Origin: Microtetraspora glauca
GTDB lineage: Bacteria > Actinomycetota > Actinomycetes > Streptosporangiales > Streptosporangiaceae
DNA length: 64,000 bases
Direction of reading: 5' to 3'
Assembly (NCBI GenBank): GCA_001570385.1
Contig: BBYL01000016.1
Coordinates: 1 to 64,000, forward strand
How positions within the stretch are numbered: the first letter of the stretch is position 1; every line of letters starts with the position of its first letter. Under the pieces are notes generated by a model. It did not search any database. It was not told the origin of the DNA and was given only the letters and a program-made list of their open reading frames with translations. The position numbers and the translations under genes are program-made. Below, in pieces: positions 26,550 to 34,775 of the stretch.

Positions 26550-26954
26550 GTGACCGCATCTGAGAGATCGCTTCAGCTCGTGAGCGTGGCCGCCGAGGCC
26601 GCCGCGGAGAAGCTGGCCGACGACATCATCGCCTATGACGTGAGCGAGCAGCTCGTCATCACCGACGCCTTCCTGCTCTGCTCCGCCTCCAACGACCGTC
26701 AGGTCCGCGCGATCGTGGACGAGATCGAGGACAGGCTCCGCATCGAGGCCGACGCCAAGCCGGTCCGCCGCGAGGGCGAGCGTGAGGGGCGCTGGGTGCT
26801 CCTCGACTACATCGACATCGTCGTTCACGTCCAGCACGAAGAGGAGCGCACCTTCTACGCCCTGGAGCGGCTCTGGAAGGACTGCCCCTCGATCGAGCTT
26901 CCGGAGAGCGTCACCAAGGTGGCCGCGCAGCGGGCCGGCGGGGCGGCCCGGTGA
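26550..26954 (+). CDS. rsfS: Ribosomal silencing factor RsfS
   Basis: A 134-residue protein of the RsfS/Iojap family that binds L14 and keeps ribosomal subunits apart under starvation. The conserved segments DIIAYDVSEQLVITDAFLL and WVLLDYIDIVVHV are present. The GTG start at 26550 follows GGAGGA (26532-26537) at a somewhat long 12-base spacing. The 233-base gap after nadD holds no gene. Confidence 0.95.
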   Translation: MTASERSLQLVSVAAEAAAEKLADDIIAYDVSEQLVITDAFLLCSASNDRQVRAIVDEIEDRLRIEADAKPVRREGEREGRWVLLDYIDIVVHVQHEEERTFYALERLWKDCPSIELPESVTKVAAQRAGGAAR

Positions 26955-26988
26955 CCGAACGCCTCAAACCGGCGGCGGGGAGGCCCGC

Positions 26989-27624
26989 GTGATCCGGCGG
27001 GTGGTCTGTCTGCGCCACGGCCAGACGAAATGGAACGTCGAACAACGCTTTCAGGGCCACAGCGACATCCCGCTGGACAGGACCGGGGTGGCCCAGGCGG
27101 CCCGGGCGGCGTCCCTGCTGGCCGCGCTGAAGCCCACGGCGATCGTCTCCTCCGACCTGCAACGCGCCTACGACACCGGAGCCGCCCTCGGCAGGCTCAC
27201 CGGCCTCGGCGTGCAGGTGGACAAGGAGCTGCGCGAACGCGGCGGCGGCGCCTGGGAGGGGCTGACCCGCGAGGAGATCAAGGCGGGCTGGCCGGCCGAG
27301 TTCGAGGCGTGGGAGGCCCCGGGCGGTGAGGTGGTGGCCGACGTCGCCGACCGCGTCTCGGAGGCGATCCGGCGCTGGGTCGCCCGCCTTCCGGACGACG
27401 GCCTGCTGGTCGTCGCCTCCCACGGCGCGGCGCTCCGGCTCGGCATCGCCCGCCTCCTCGGCCTGCCCGAGGAGCTGTGGTCCGCCCTGGGCGGGCTCGG
27501 CAACTGCTCGTGGTCCGTCCTGGAGGAGGGCCGTCGAGGTTGGCGGCTGCTCGAGCACAACGCGGGAACGCTTCCCGAGCCCGTGAGCAGCGACGACAGG
27601 CCGGAAGCGGAAACCGACCGCTGA
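26989..27624 (+). CDS. Histidine phosphatase family protein
   Basis: A 211-residue phosphoglycerate-mutase-like phosphatase. The catalytic histidine is H10 in CLRHGQTKWN, with a second one in VASHGAALRLG. In mycobacteria the gene at this position (after rsfS) encodes glucosyl-3-phosphoglycerate phosphatase (GpgP), so that role is possible, but the sequence alone does not prove it. GTG 26989 follows GGGGAGG (26977-26983) by five bases. Confidence 0.88.
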   Translation: MIRRVVCLRHGQTKWNVEQRFQGHSDIPLDRTGVAQAARAASLLAALKPTAIVSSDLQRAYDTGAALGRLTGLGVQVDKELRERGGGAWEGLTREEIKAGWPAEFEAWEAPGGEVVADVADRVSEAIRRWVARLPDDGLLVVASHGAALRLGIARLLGLPEELWSALGGLGNCSWSVLEEGRRGWRLLEHNAGTLPEPVSSDDRPEAETDR

Positions 27625-27650
27625 CGCGTGCGGTTCCCTCCAGGTGTCGA

Positions 27651-27679
27651 TTAGGTAAACGGCAAATGGTCGCTATATG
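27651..27679 (+). promoter_or_regulatory. Candidate promoter of tRNA-Ala copy 1
   Basis: TTAGGT at 27651-27656 and TATATG at 27674-27679 are separated by 17 bases, 41 bases ahead of the tRNA. The boxes differ from those of the other two tRNA-Ala copies, so this is a weaker assignment. Confidence 0.4.
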
Positions 27680-27720
27680 CTCCTCGGGCGCCGCGTCGAG
27701 AAGACTCGAAGCGGTGACCA

Positions 27721-27793
27721 GGGGCTATAGCGCAGCTGGTAGCGCACCTCCATGGCATGGAGGGGGTCTGGGGTTCGAATCCCCATAGCTCCA
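27721..27793 (+). tRNA. tRNA-Ala(GGC), copy 1
   Basis: A complete 73-base cloverleaf: acceptor arm GGGGCTA/TAGCTCC with discriminator A, anticodon stem CCTCC/GGAGG around loop ATGGCAT, anticodon GGC reading GCC, and T-loop TTCGAAT. CCA is not encoded. It follows the histidine phosphatase gene. Identical to copy 3 and one base different from copy 2. Confidence 0.98.
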
Positions 27794-27902
27794 CCCATCT
27801 TTCGCGGCCCAGGCCGCGCGACAGACCACCGCCGGAGGCGAAATCCGGGGCGGCCGGTGGTGGCGGTAACCTACTGGCCATGCTCCCGACCCCTGACGCG
27901 CG

Positions 27903-28259
27903 ATGATCGGTGCCTATTCCGGCTGGCTGATCGGCGCGGCCCTCCTGCTCGCCCTGATCAGTCTGATCACGGCCATCCGGAACCGGCCCATGGGCATCGT
28001 CCTGCTTGCCGGGCTCGCGCTCATCGAGGTGGCCCTGCTCGTACAGGCGGGCCTGGCGGTGACGCGGCTGTCCGACCTGGAGCAGGAGACGGCCACCTTC
28101 GTCGGCTATCTCGCCGGGACCGTCGTGATCCCGCCCGCCGCCGTGTGGTGGGGCAAGGCGGAGCGCACCCGCTGGGGCCCCGGCGTCATCGCGGTCGCCG
28201 GGTTCACCGTCGCGGTCATGACGGGACGGCTCCTCCAACTCTGGAACGGTACGGCGTGA
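27903..28259 (+). CDS. Small polytopic membrane protein
   Basis: A 118-residue protein with four hydrophobic segments (about 6-24, 29-50, 66-82, 93-110). I recognise no family with certainty. Its stop overlaps the GTG of the next membrane protein gene by three bases, so the two are coupled and may form a pair. Confidence 0.75.
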   Translation: MIGAYSGWLIGAALLLALISLITAIRNRPMGIVLLAGLALIEVALLVQAGLAVTRLSDLEQETATFVGYLAGTVVIPPAAVWWGKAERTRWGPGVIAVAGFTVAVMTGRLLQLWNGTA

Positions 28260-28660
28260 GCGCTCAGGTGACATCGGGGCCGGGCCGGGTCCTCGTCGCC
28301 GTCTACGGCGTGTTCGCCCTCGCGGCCACCGCGCGCGCCGCCGTGCAGATCGCGACGCGGTTCGGCGAGGCGCCGCTGGCGTACCTGCTCTCGGCGTTCG
28401 CCGCCGTGGTGTACATCCTGCTCACCGTGGCCCTGGCCCGCGGGGAGCGGCGGCTCGCCCTGGCGGCCTGCGTCGTCGAACTGTCGGGCGTGCTGATCGT
28501 CGGCACGCTCAGCCTCGTCGACTCCGCGGCGTTCCCGCACGCGACGGTGTGGTCGGGCTACGGCGCCGGCTACCTCTTCGTGCCGCTCGTGCTGCCGATT
28601 CTCGGGTTGTTCTGGCTGCGTCGCCGCGCCGTGGTGACCCGTACCGGCGAATCGGACTAG
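28256..28660 (+). CDS. Membrane protein, coupled to upstream gene
   Basis: A 134-residue protein with four predicted membrane segments and a basic C-terminus (LRRRAVVTRTGESD). The hydrophobic pattern is like that of integral membrane proteins often annotated as conserved hypothetical in actinobacteria. The GTG start lies inside the end of the upstream gene. The function is unknown. Confidence 0.75.
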   Translation: MSAQVTSGPGRVLVAVYGVFALAATARAAVQIATRFGEAPLAYLLSAFAAVVYILLTVALARGERRLALAACVVELSGVLIVGTLSLVDSAAFPHATVWSGYGAGYLFVPLVLPILGLFWLRRRAVVTRTGESD

Positions 28661-28716
28661 AGCGGGTCACACGGGGCAGGGCAATCCTCCGAACCCACGA
28701 GGACAGGAGGAGAGGC

Positions 28717-29328
28717 ATGAGCTCGATCGAACACTCGGTCAACGTGAACGTCCCGGTGCGCACCGCCTACAACCAGTGGACCCAGTTCGAGAGCTTCCCC
28801 GAGTTCATGGAAGGCGTGGACTCCGTCAAGCAGGTCACCGACACCCGGACGTACTGGGTCGTCGAGATCGGCGGCATCCGGCGCGAGTTCGACGCGGAGA
28901 TCACCGAGCAGCATCCGGACGAGCGGGTGGCCTGGCGCTCGCTGGACCGGCCGCACCAGTCCGGGGTGGTGACGTTCCACCGCCTCGACGACGATCACTC
29001 GCGTGTCACGCTCCAGTTGGCGTACGACCCCGAAGGGGTGGCCGAGACCGCGGCCGACGTGCTGCAGATCGTACACAGAAGGGTCAAGGGCGACCTGGAG
29101 CGGTTCAAGACCTTCATCGAGTCGCGCGGCACCGAGAGCGGTGGCTGGCGCGGTGACATCCCGGCCCCCCATCAGGAGGGCGGATCCGGCACCGGATACG
29201 ACATCGGCGAGCCGATGCCGCCCCAGCCGGTGAACCCGCAGTACCCGCCCCAGTCCCCGCTCCCCGCCCCCGGTCCCGGACCGGTTCCGCCAGCCGGCGG
29301 CCCGGGAACGCGCCTGCCGCGTACCTGA
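28717..29328 (+). CDS. SRPBCC-family protein (polyketide cyclase/START-like)
   Basis: A 203-residue protein. The first 145 residues have the START/Bet v1-type pattern EHSVNVNVPVRTAYNQWTQF ... FPEFMEGVDSV, which forms a hydrophobic ligand cavity. The last 60 residues are rich in Pro and Gly and probably disordered. The ligand is unknown. AGGAGGAGAGG ahead of the ATG is a strong ribosome binding site. Confidence 0.85.
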   Translation: MSSIEHSVNVNVPVRTAYNQWTQFESFPEFMEGVDSVKQVTDTRTYWVVEIGGIRREFDAEITEQHPDERVAWRSLDRPHQSGVVTFHRLDDDHSRVTLQLAYDPEGVAETAADVLQIVHRRVKGDLERFKTFIESRGTESGGWRGDIPAPHQEGGSGTGYDIGEPMPPQPVNPQYPPQSPLPAPGPGPVPPAGGPGTRLPRT

Positions 29329-29409
29329 CCTGCGCGCCCCGGCACGCCGGAGTGCCTGTACGGGTGTTACAGCAGTGTTCGCGGTTCATGTCGGGAACAC
29401 GCCCTCTGG

Positions 29410-29440
29410 TATGGTTGTCGAATCATAGGATGAATCGACA
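29410..29440 (+). promoter_or_regulatory. Palindromic operator and -10 box upstream of CynX/NimT gene
   Basis: A 25-bp near-perfect palindrome at 29416-29440 (arms of 11 bases with 10 matches, three-base centre) directly follows a TATGGT box at 29410-29415, 23 bases before the transporter start. This position fits a repressor site. GntR-family regulators are commonly linked to CynX/NimT transporters, but none is encoded next to it. Confidence 0.6.
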
Positions 29441-29462
29441 CTGAAAGAGGGTTGTCACCGGC

Positions 29463-30653
29463 ATGACCGCCGTCGTCGTACGCAGGGGCAGATCGGGATC
29501 GGTCGCCTGGCTCGTCGGGCTCGGTATCGTTCTCGCGGCGCTCAATCTGCGGACCGCCGTGACCAGCGTGGGCCCCGTGCTCGACCAGGTGAGCGCGGGC
29601 CTCGGCATGTCGGGCGTGGCGAGCGGGCTGCTCACCACGCTGCCGGTGCTCTGTTTCGCCCTCTTCGGGGCGATGACCCCGGCGCTCTCCCACCGGGTGG
29701 GCGAGCACCGACTGCTCCTGACCGCGCTCGTTCTGCTCGGGGCGGGGCTGTTGCTGCGCTCCGCGGTGCAGAGTTCGGGCGTGTTTCTCGCGGCCAGCGT
29801 GGTGGCGCTGTCCGGCGGCGCGATCGGCAACGTGCTGATCCCGACGCTGATCAAGCGCCACTTCCCCGCGCGGGCCGGGATGATGACCACTGTCTACTCG
29901 ACGGCCATGGCCGTCGGGACCATGCTCGCCGCCGCCGCGACCGTGCCCATCCAGCGGGCCGCGGGAGGCAACTGGCACGTGGCACTCGGTGTGTGGGCGG
30001 CTCTGGCCGCCGTGTCCGCCATTCCGTGGCTTGCGCTCGCGCGCAGTGAGCCGGAGCGGCACCGGGTACGCGGGACGGGACTCGGCGAGCTGGCGCGCAG
30101 CAGGCTGGCCTGGGCGATCGCCGCGTACTTCGGCACCCAGTCCCTCATCGCGTACGTCATGTTCGGCTGGCTTCCCCAGCTGCTGCAGGACAACGGGTAC
30201 ACGTCGGGGCAGGCGGGAACGATCCTCGCGGTGTTCACCGGTCTGGGCATCCCGATCTCGATGCTCGTCCCGGCGCTCGCCGCCCGGATGGCCGACCAGC
30301 GGTTGCTGGTCATCGGGTTCGGCGCCGCGTACGTGATCGGGTTCGCCGGGCTGCTGACCGGGCACGCGCTCTGGGCGTGGACGATCGTCGTGGGCATCGG
30401 CATGGGCTCCTTCCCGCTCGCGCTGGCGATGCTCGCGCTGCGCGCCCGTACGGCCGAGGCCACGGCGGCGCTGTCGGCCTTCGGGCAGAGCGCCGGATAC
30501 CTGATCGCCGGCGCCGGCCCGCTCGCCGTGGGCGTGCTGTACGAGGTCAGCGGCGGCTGGACGATGCCGTTCGTGCTGTTGTTCGCCGTGGTCGCCGCCC
30601 AGATGGTGGCCGGCTGGTACGCGGGGGCGCAGAGGGTCATCGAGGACGAATGA
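29463..30653 (+). CDS. CynX/NimT-family MFS transporter
   Basis: A 396-residue carrier with twelve predicted membrane segments. The opening LGIVLAALNLRTAVTSVGPVL is characteristic of the CynX/NimT (cyanate/nitroimidazole) branch of MFS. The substrate is unknown. It is preceded by a palindromic site and a GAAAGAGGG ribosome binding region, and followed by a hairpin at 30663-30693. Confidence 0.88.
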   Translation: MTAVVVRRGRSGSVAWLVGLGIVLAALNLRTAVTSVGPVLDQVSAGLGMSGVASGLLTTLPVLCFALFGAMTPALSHRVGEHRLLLTALVLLGAGLLLRSAVQSSGVFLAASVVALSGGAIGNVLIPTLIKRHFPARAGMMTTVYSTAMAVGTMLAAAATVPIQRAAGGNWHVALGVWAALAAVSAIPWLALARSEPERHRVRGTGLGELARSRLAWAIAAYFGTQSLIAYVMFGWLPQLLQDNGYTSGQAGTILAVFTGLGIPISMLVPALAARMADQRLLVIGFGAAYVIGFAGLLTGHALWAWTIVVGIGMGSFPLALAMLALRARTAEATAALSAFGQSAGYLIAGAGPLAVGVLYEVSGGWTMPFVLLFAVVAAQMVAGWYAGAQRVIEDE

Positions 30654-30662
30654 CACCGGTGC

Positions 30663-30693
30663 GGCTTGCGTCTCCACGGGGGCGGCGCAAGCC
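30663..30693 (+). terminator. Hairpin after CynX/NimT gene
   Basis: An 8-bp stem (30663-30670 with 30686-30693) with a 15-base loop followed by ACACAAAAG. It is a moderate terminator candidate ten bases after the transporter stop. Confidence 0.5.
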
Positions 30694-30758
30694 ACACAAA
30701 AGTGGATAGTTCGCCAGCGATACCCCTTACGATCATTCCCAAAACCTGAGGAGTGATC

Positions 30759-31550
30759 GTGTCTGACCCCATTGCCCCGGCCGGTGTGAACCCGCAGATC
30801 CCCAACGCCGCCCGCATGTACGACTACTACCTGGGCGGCAAGGACAACTTCGCCGTCGACAGGGAGATGGGCGATCTCGTGCTGGGGATCTTCCCCCAGA
30901 TGCGGGAGATCGCGCTCCAGAGCCGCGAGGCGATCCGGGAGATCGTCGAGCATCTCGCGGGGCAGGGGATCAGGCAGTTCCTCGACCTCGGATCCGGCAT
31001 GCCGACCCGGGAGAACGTCCACGAGATCGCCACGCGGGTCGCGCCGGACGCCCGCGTGGTCTATGTGGACCACGACGAGGTCGTCTGCGCGCACGGCCGC
31101 GCCCTGCTCGCCGAGCCGGAGCGTGTGGCCATGGTGCACGCGGACGTGCGCGACCCGAAGAGCGTCCTCGACCACCCCGAGGTGCGCGCGGTGATCGACT
31201 TCGATCAGCCGGTCGGCGTGCTGATGATGTTCCTGCTGCACCTCGTCCCCGACGAGGACCGGCCGCACGAGTTCGTCGCGGAGTACCGCGCGGCGCTCGC
31301 GCCGGGCAGCTACCTGGCGGTCGCGCACGCGGGGAGCGACGCCACGCCGGAGACGATGGCCCGGATCACCAAGCTCTACGAGCAGGCCAACTCCCCGTTC
31401 CGGCCGCGCTCGCGGGACGAGGTCGCCGCCTTCTTCGGTGACTTCGAGCTGATCGCCCCATGGGATCTGACCATCCCCGAGGACCTGCCCATGTTCATGG
31501 ACGAGGACCTGGCCAAGACCGGCTACTGCGGGCTGGGCCGTAAGCGCTGA
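30759..31550 (+). CDS. SAM-dependent methyltransferase (DUF574 / PF04672)
   Basis: A 263-residue protein of the family expanded in Streptomyces and Streptosporangiaceae. It has the hallmark PNAARMYDYYLGGKDNF near residue 13 and the SAM-binding FLDLGSGMPT near residue 74, then VVYVDHDEVV. Substrates are unknown; many copies per genome are typical. GTG at 30759 is preferred because GAGGAG lies five bases upstream; GTG 30753 is the alternative. Confidence 0.9.
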   Translation: MSDPIAPAGVNPQIPNAARMYDYYLGGKDNFAVDREMGDLVLGIFPQMREIALQSREAIREIVEHLAGQGIRQFLDLGSGMPTRENVHEIATRVAPDARVVYVDHDEVVCAHGRALLAEPERVAMVHADVRDPKSVLDHPEVRAVIDFDQPVGVLMMFLLHLVPDEDRPHEFVAEYRAALAPGSYLAVAHAGSDATPETMARITKLYEQANSPFRPRSRDEVAAFFGDFELIAPWDLTIPEDLPMFMDEDLAKTGYCGLGRKR

Positions 31551-31802
31551 ATCTCTCCCGTTCACCAGGGATGCCGGAGTCGGTGGGCGCAGGCCGCGCC
31601 TGCCGGCGGAGGGGGTCGGTCGGCATCGCTGGAGCGGCGGTTCCGCGCGGAGCCCCCGCCGACCCCGCGAATTCGCACACAGAAATACGATGTTTATCGA
31701 ACAGTGGCCGGTAATTTATTTCCCTCTGTTATGATAAGCATATTCACTATTATCCGTCATTAGCATTGTGGGCGTAATTCCGATCCGAAAGGGAATCCGC
31801 CT
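31551..31802. other. Intergenic region with an AT-rich island
   Basis: Between the methyltransferase and the hydrolase genes. From about 31681 to 31770 the sequence is roughly 60% A+T, against a window that is mostly above 68% G+C. It includes short inverted motifs such as TGTTTATCGAACA at 31691-31703. It probably holds the promoter and operator of the hydrolase gene. Confidence 0.5.
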
Positions 31803-32576
31803 GTGTGCTATGACGCCGATGCCGTGCCGCCGATCCACGGAGCGCCCGTAACGACCGCCGGTTCCACGCGCCTCCCGCTGACCTCCGCCGACGGCGCCGA
31901 GTTCGCGGCGTATCTCTCCCGCCCCGGTCGGGCGTCCGGAACGGGCGTGCTGGTGCTGCCCGACAACCGCGGGCTGTCCGGCTTCTACGAGCAGCTCACC
32001 GTCCGGCTCGCCGAACAGGGCCACCACGCGCTCGCGATCGACTACTTCGGCCGGACGGCGGGCACCGAACCGCGCGACCCCGACGCGTTCCCCTTCATGG
32101 AGCATCTCGGCGCGCTCACGAGAGACGGCCTGTACGCCGACATCGCCGCCGGGGCGGACCGGCTGAGGCGGGAGGGCTGCGCGGCGGTGGTCTCGCTCGG
32201 CTTCTGCTTCGGCGGGCGGATGGCGTTCACGTCGGCTCTACCCCGGTTCGGCCTGGCCGGAGCGATCGGACTGTACGGATATCCCGGCGTGCTCTTCGGG
32301 GCGGCGGGACCCACGCAGTTGGCGCCCGAGCTGGAGGCGCCCATCCTCGCGATGTTCGGGGGAGGGGACGAGGGCATCCCCGCCGACATGGTCGCCGCGT
32401 TCGGCGCGGCGCTCACGGACGCGGGCGTCGAACACGAGATCGTCACTTATCCGGGGGCGCCGCACGGGTTCTTCGAGCTCGGAATGGAGGAGTTCGCCGG
32501 GGCCTGTGCGGACGCCTGGACGCGCACCCTCGCGTTCCTGGCCGGGCATCGCCCGGCCGCGACGGCCGGGGCGTGA
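31803..32576 (+). CDS. Dienelactone hydrolase family protein
   Basis: A 257-residue alpha/beta hydrolase. The catalytic triad is visible as C135 (GFCFGG), D189 (GGGDEG) and H221 (GAPHGFF), matching the Cys-Asp-His triad of dienelactone hydrolase. The natural substrate is not clear; relatives cleave dienelactones and small esters. It begins with GTG coding for MCYDAD, a frequent N-terminus in actinobacterial members. An AT-rich promoter region lies upstream and a strong hairpin downstream. Confidence 0.9.
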   Translation: MCYDADAVPPIHGAPVTTAGSTRLPLTSADGAEFAAYLSRPGRASGTGVLVLPDNRGLSGFYEQLTVRLAEQGHHALAIDYFGRTAGTEPRDPDAFPFMEHLGALTRDGLYADIAAGADRLRREGCAAVVSLGFCFGGRMAFTSALPRFGLAGAIGLYGYPGVLFGAAGPTQLAPELEAPILAMFGGGDEGIPADMVAAFGAALTDAGVEHEIVTYPGAPHGFFELGMEEFAGACADAWTRTLAFLAGHRPAATAGA

Positions 32577-32582
32577 ACAAGA

Positions 32583-32623
32583 GTGGCCGCCCGAGGCGAC
32601 CTGACCTCGCCTCGGGCGACCAC
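32583..32623 (+). terminator. Terminator after dienelactone hydrolase gene
   Basis: A 17-bp stem (32583-32599 with 32607-32623) with one G-T pair and a seven-base loop, seven bases after the stop codon. There is no T-run. Confidence 0.7.
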
Positions 32624-32800
32624 CATGCAAGGGTACGGCCTGACCCCGCCCTTCGGAAATTCCCTTCGGCGGTCCGTTTCCCAGAATATTGATTCGTTCC
32701 CGAAATGAGGAGTTCCAGCCGGGAGCGATCGGACGGAAACCCGCGTGCGCGGTGCCGCGCGCCGCGATAGCGTGCACGCGTGCGATTGATCATCTCTCCG

Positions 32801-32911
32801 CCGCCCGCCCGATAGCGGGCGGACCCTCTCGTGAGCCGGCCCAGAAGCGGTCCGGCCGATGGTGGCTGCCCGCTTTCCGGGCCCTTCCCACCACTCACAT
32901 GAGAGACATCG
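32801..32911 (+). promoter_or_regulatory. Structured leader (candidate riboswitch) of EamA gene
   Basis: An 8-bp hairpin (32801-32808 with 32815-32822) is followed by a three-way junction. P1 pairs 32826-32835 with 32894-32905 (two-base bulge at 32899-32900). P2 pairs 32835-32841 with 32849-32856 (one-base bulge). P3 pairs 32861-32865 with 32888-32892, topped by 32868-32872 with 32878-32882. The 3' strand of P1 (GAGAG, 32901-32905) is the likely ribosome binding site six bases before the ATG at 32912, so folding would mask initiation. I do not recognise it as a known riboswitch class. Confidence 0.6.
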
Positions 32912-33862
32912 ATGACGCACGTTCCTGCCCTGCCCGTACGCCGGGGCCTCATCTTCGTGTCCGCCGCCGGGATCGCCTGGGGAACCGGCGGCGCGGTCGG
33001 CGACTTCCTGCGGCGGGCGGGAGATCTCAGCCCCCTGGCCGTCACCTTCTGGCGGTTCGTGATCGGGGCCGCGCTCCTGCTCGGCGTGACCTTCATCGGC
33101 CGCCCGGCGGGCTCCCGCCGGGCGGCCGATCCGCGCCGGTCGTGGCGGATGATCCTGGCGCTCGGGACGACCATGGCCGTCTCCCAGGTCGCGTACTTCG
33201 CGGCGATCGCCGAGAGCGGCGTCGCCCTCGCCACGATGATCGCCATGGGGGTGAACCCCCTGTTCGTCGCGGCCGGGGGCCGGCTCCTCCTCGGCGAGCG
33301 GCTGAGCCGCACCGCGAAGACGGGCGTCGGCGCGGCCGTGGCGGGACTGGCCATGCTCGCCGGAGGACCCGGCGAGTTCTCCGCGGCCGGCGCGGGATAC
33401 GCCGTCCTGTCGGCGGCGGCCTACGCCGCGATGACGCTGCTGAGCGGCGCGAAGCGGTCCGGCCGGGCTGACCGGGAGGGGGAGGCTCGGGGGGACACGG
33501 TCGCCTGGTCCTTCGTCGCCGGTGCCGTCTGCCTGCTGCCGCTCGCCCTGGCGGACCGTGTGCTTCCCTCAGGAGGTGATCCGCTCGCCGCGACGCTGTC
33601 GCTGGCCTACCTGGGCATCGTCCCGACCGCGCTCGCGTACGGGCTGTTCTTCGCCGGGCTGGGCGTGGTCAGCGGTACCACGGCGGCGGTGGTCGTTCTG
33701 CTGGAACCGTTGGTCGCGGGGGCGATCGGCGTCATCCTGCTGGGCGAGCACCTCACCCCGCTCCAACTCGCCGGTGGGGCGCTGCTGATGGCCGCCGTCT
33801 ACCGGCTCGGCCGGGCCGAGCTCGCCGCCGGCCCGGCGGGGGAGGGCGACGGCCGCGCCTGA
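32912..33862 (+). CDS. EamA/DMT-superfamily transporter
   Basis: A 316-residue membrane protein with ten predicted segments arranged as two EamA repeats (about 12-145 and 160-300). The conserved LLEPLVAGAIGVILLGEHL near residue 270 is the second-repeat signature. Members export or import metabolites such as amino acids, nucleosides or bases; the substrate here is unknown. Its leader folds into a candidate regulatory RNA covering the ribosome binding site. Confidence 0.88.
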   Translation: MTHVPALPVRRGLIFVSAAGIAWGTGGAVGDFLRRAGDLSPLAVTFWRFVIGAALLLGVTFIGRPAGSRRAADPRRSWRMILALGTTMAVSQVAYFAAIAESGVALATMIAMGVNPLFVAAGGRLLLGERLSRTAKTGVGAAVAGLAMLAGGPGEFSAAGAGYAVLSAAAYAAMTLLSGAKRSGRADREGEARGDTVAWSFVAGAVCLLPLALADRVLPSGGDPLAATLSLAYLGIVPTALAYGLFFAGLGVVSGTTAAVVVLLEPLVAGAIGVILLGEHLTPLQLAGGALLMAAVYRLGRAELAAGPAGEGDGRA

Positions 33863-33907
33863 CCCCACCGGCCGCGGTTCACGCCAGGCGGAACGTCGTC
33901 GAACCGG

Positions 33908-33935
33908 ACCGTCCCGTACACCGGGGCGGGACGGT
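33908..33935. terminator. Hairpin between convergent EamA and SMP-30 genes
   Basis: A perfect 9-bp stem (33908-33916 with 33927-33935) and a ten-base loop, in the 85-base gap between the two convergent genes. It could terminate both. Confidence 0.55.
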
Positions 33936-33947
33936 TCGACTCCGCCG

Positions 33948-34775
33948 CTACCCGGCGAAGCGGCGTTCCGGCAGGCCCGCGCCCGCGCCGGGCAGCACGA
34001 ACAACGACCCGGCGAGCGGCTGCCCCTCCTTGGCCTCCGACGTGATGTAGAGATCGGTCAGGCCGGGGCCGCCGAACGCGCACGCGGTGGGCTGGTCCAC
34101 CGGAACGTCCACCACCCGGTCCAGCCGCCCGTCGGGCGTGTACCTGCGCACCTGGCCGGCGCCCCAGACCGCGACCCACACGCATCCGTCGGCGTCCACG
34201 GTGATCCCGTCGGGCTGGCCGCCCTCGATCGCGGTGAACACGCGACGGCCGGAGATGTCGCCGCTCGGGGCGTAGTCGAAGACGTCGAGCCGCCGGGTGG
34301 GCGTGTCGGCGTAGTACATGAGCGTGCCGTCCGGACTCCAGGCGATGCCGTTGCTGATGGTCACGCTCTCCAACGCCGTGGTGACGGCGCCGCCGGGGTC
34401 CACCCGGTAGAGCCGCCCGCCGCCCGGCGCCTGGTCGTACCGCATCGTGCCCGCCCACAGCCGCCCCTGGGGATCGACCGCGGCGTCGTTCCCGCGTACG
34501 CCCTCGCGCGCGAGGTCGGCCAGCCAGCGGAACCCGCCGTCGGGGTCGAGCAGCCCCACCCCGTCGACCAGGTTGAGCACCAGCCCGCCGTTCGTGCGGG
34601 GTCTGGCCGCGCCGACGTGTTGCGGCGCGTGCCGTACGGTGTCGGAGCCGGTCGACGGGGAGAAGTAGTGGATCTCCGCCGCGGGGATGTCCACCCAGAG
34701 CAGCTCGCCCGTCTCCGGGAGCCATGTGGGTCCTTCGGCGACCTGGGCGCGGGTCTTCAACGCGATCTCAACCAC
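33948..34775 (-). CDS. SMP-30/gluconolactonase family hydrolase
   Basis: A 275-residue six-bladed beta-propeller. The metal ligands are probably E14 (EGPTW), the Asn in SNGIAWSPD and the Asp in PDGITVDADG. Relatives are calcium- or zinc-dependent lactonases that open sugar lactones. The GTG start lies inside the end of the upstream FAD oxidoreductase gene (eight bases shared), so it is the third gene of the sigma-factor operon. The substrate is unknown. Confidence 0.9.
   Translation of the reverse strand: MVEIALKTRAQVAEGPTWLPETGELLWVDIPAAEIHYFSPSTGSDTVRHAPQHVGAARPRTNGGLVLNLVDGVGLLDPDGGFRWLADLAREGVRGNDAAVDPQGRLWAGTMRYDQAPGGGRLYRVDPGGAVTTALESVTISNGIAWSPDGTLMYYADTPTRRLDVFDYAPSGDISGRRVFTAIEGGQPDGITVDADGCVWVAVWGAGQVRRYTPDGRLDRVVDVPVDQPTACAFGGPGLTDLYITSEAKEGQPLAGSLFVLPGAGAGLPERRFAG

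Noticed and set aside
27651..28274. Antisense frames across the tRNA-Ala genes with VELWGFEPQTPSMPWRC
   Set aside because: The same peptide arises at all three tRNA copies because it is the reverse translation of the tRNA itself; it is a well-known false protein.
32801..32911. Assignment of the EamA leader to SAM-IV or another known riboswitch
   Set aside because: The conserved SAM-IV core (CCGGCAACCCTCC-like) and the cores of other classes I recall are missing, so I list it only as an unassigned candidate.
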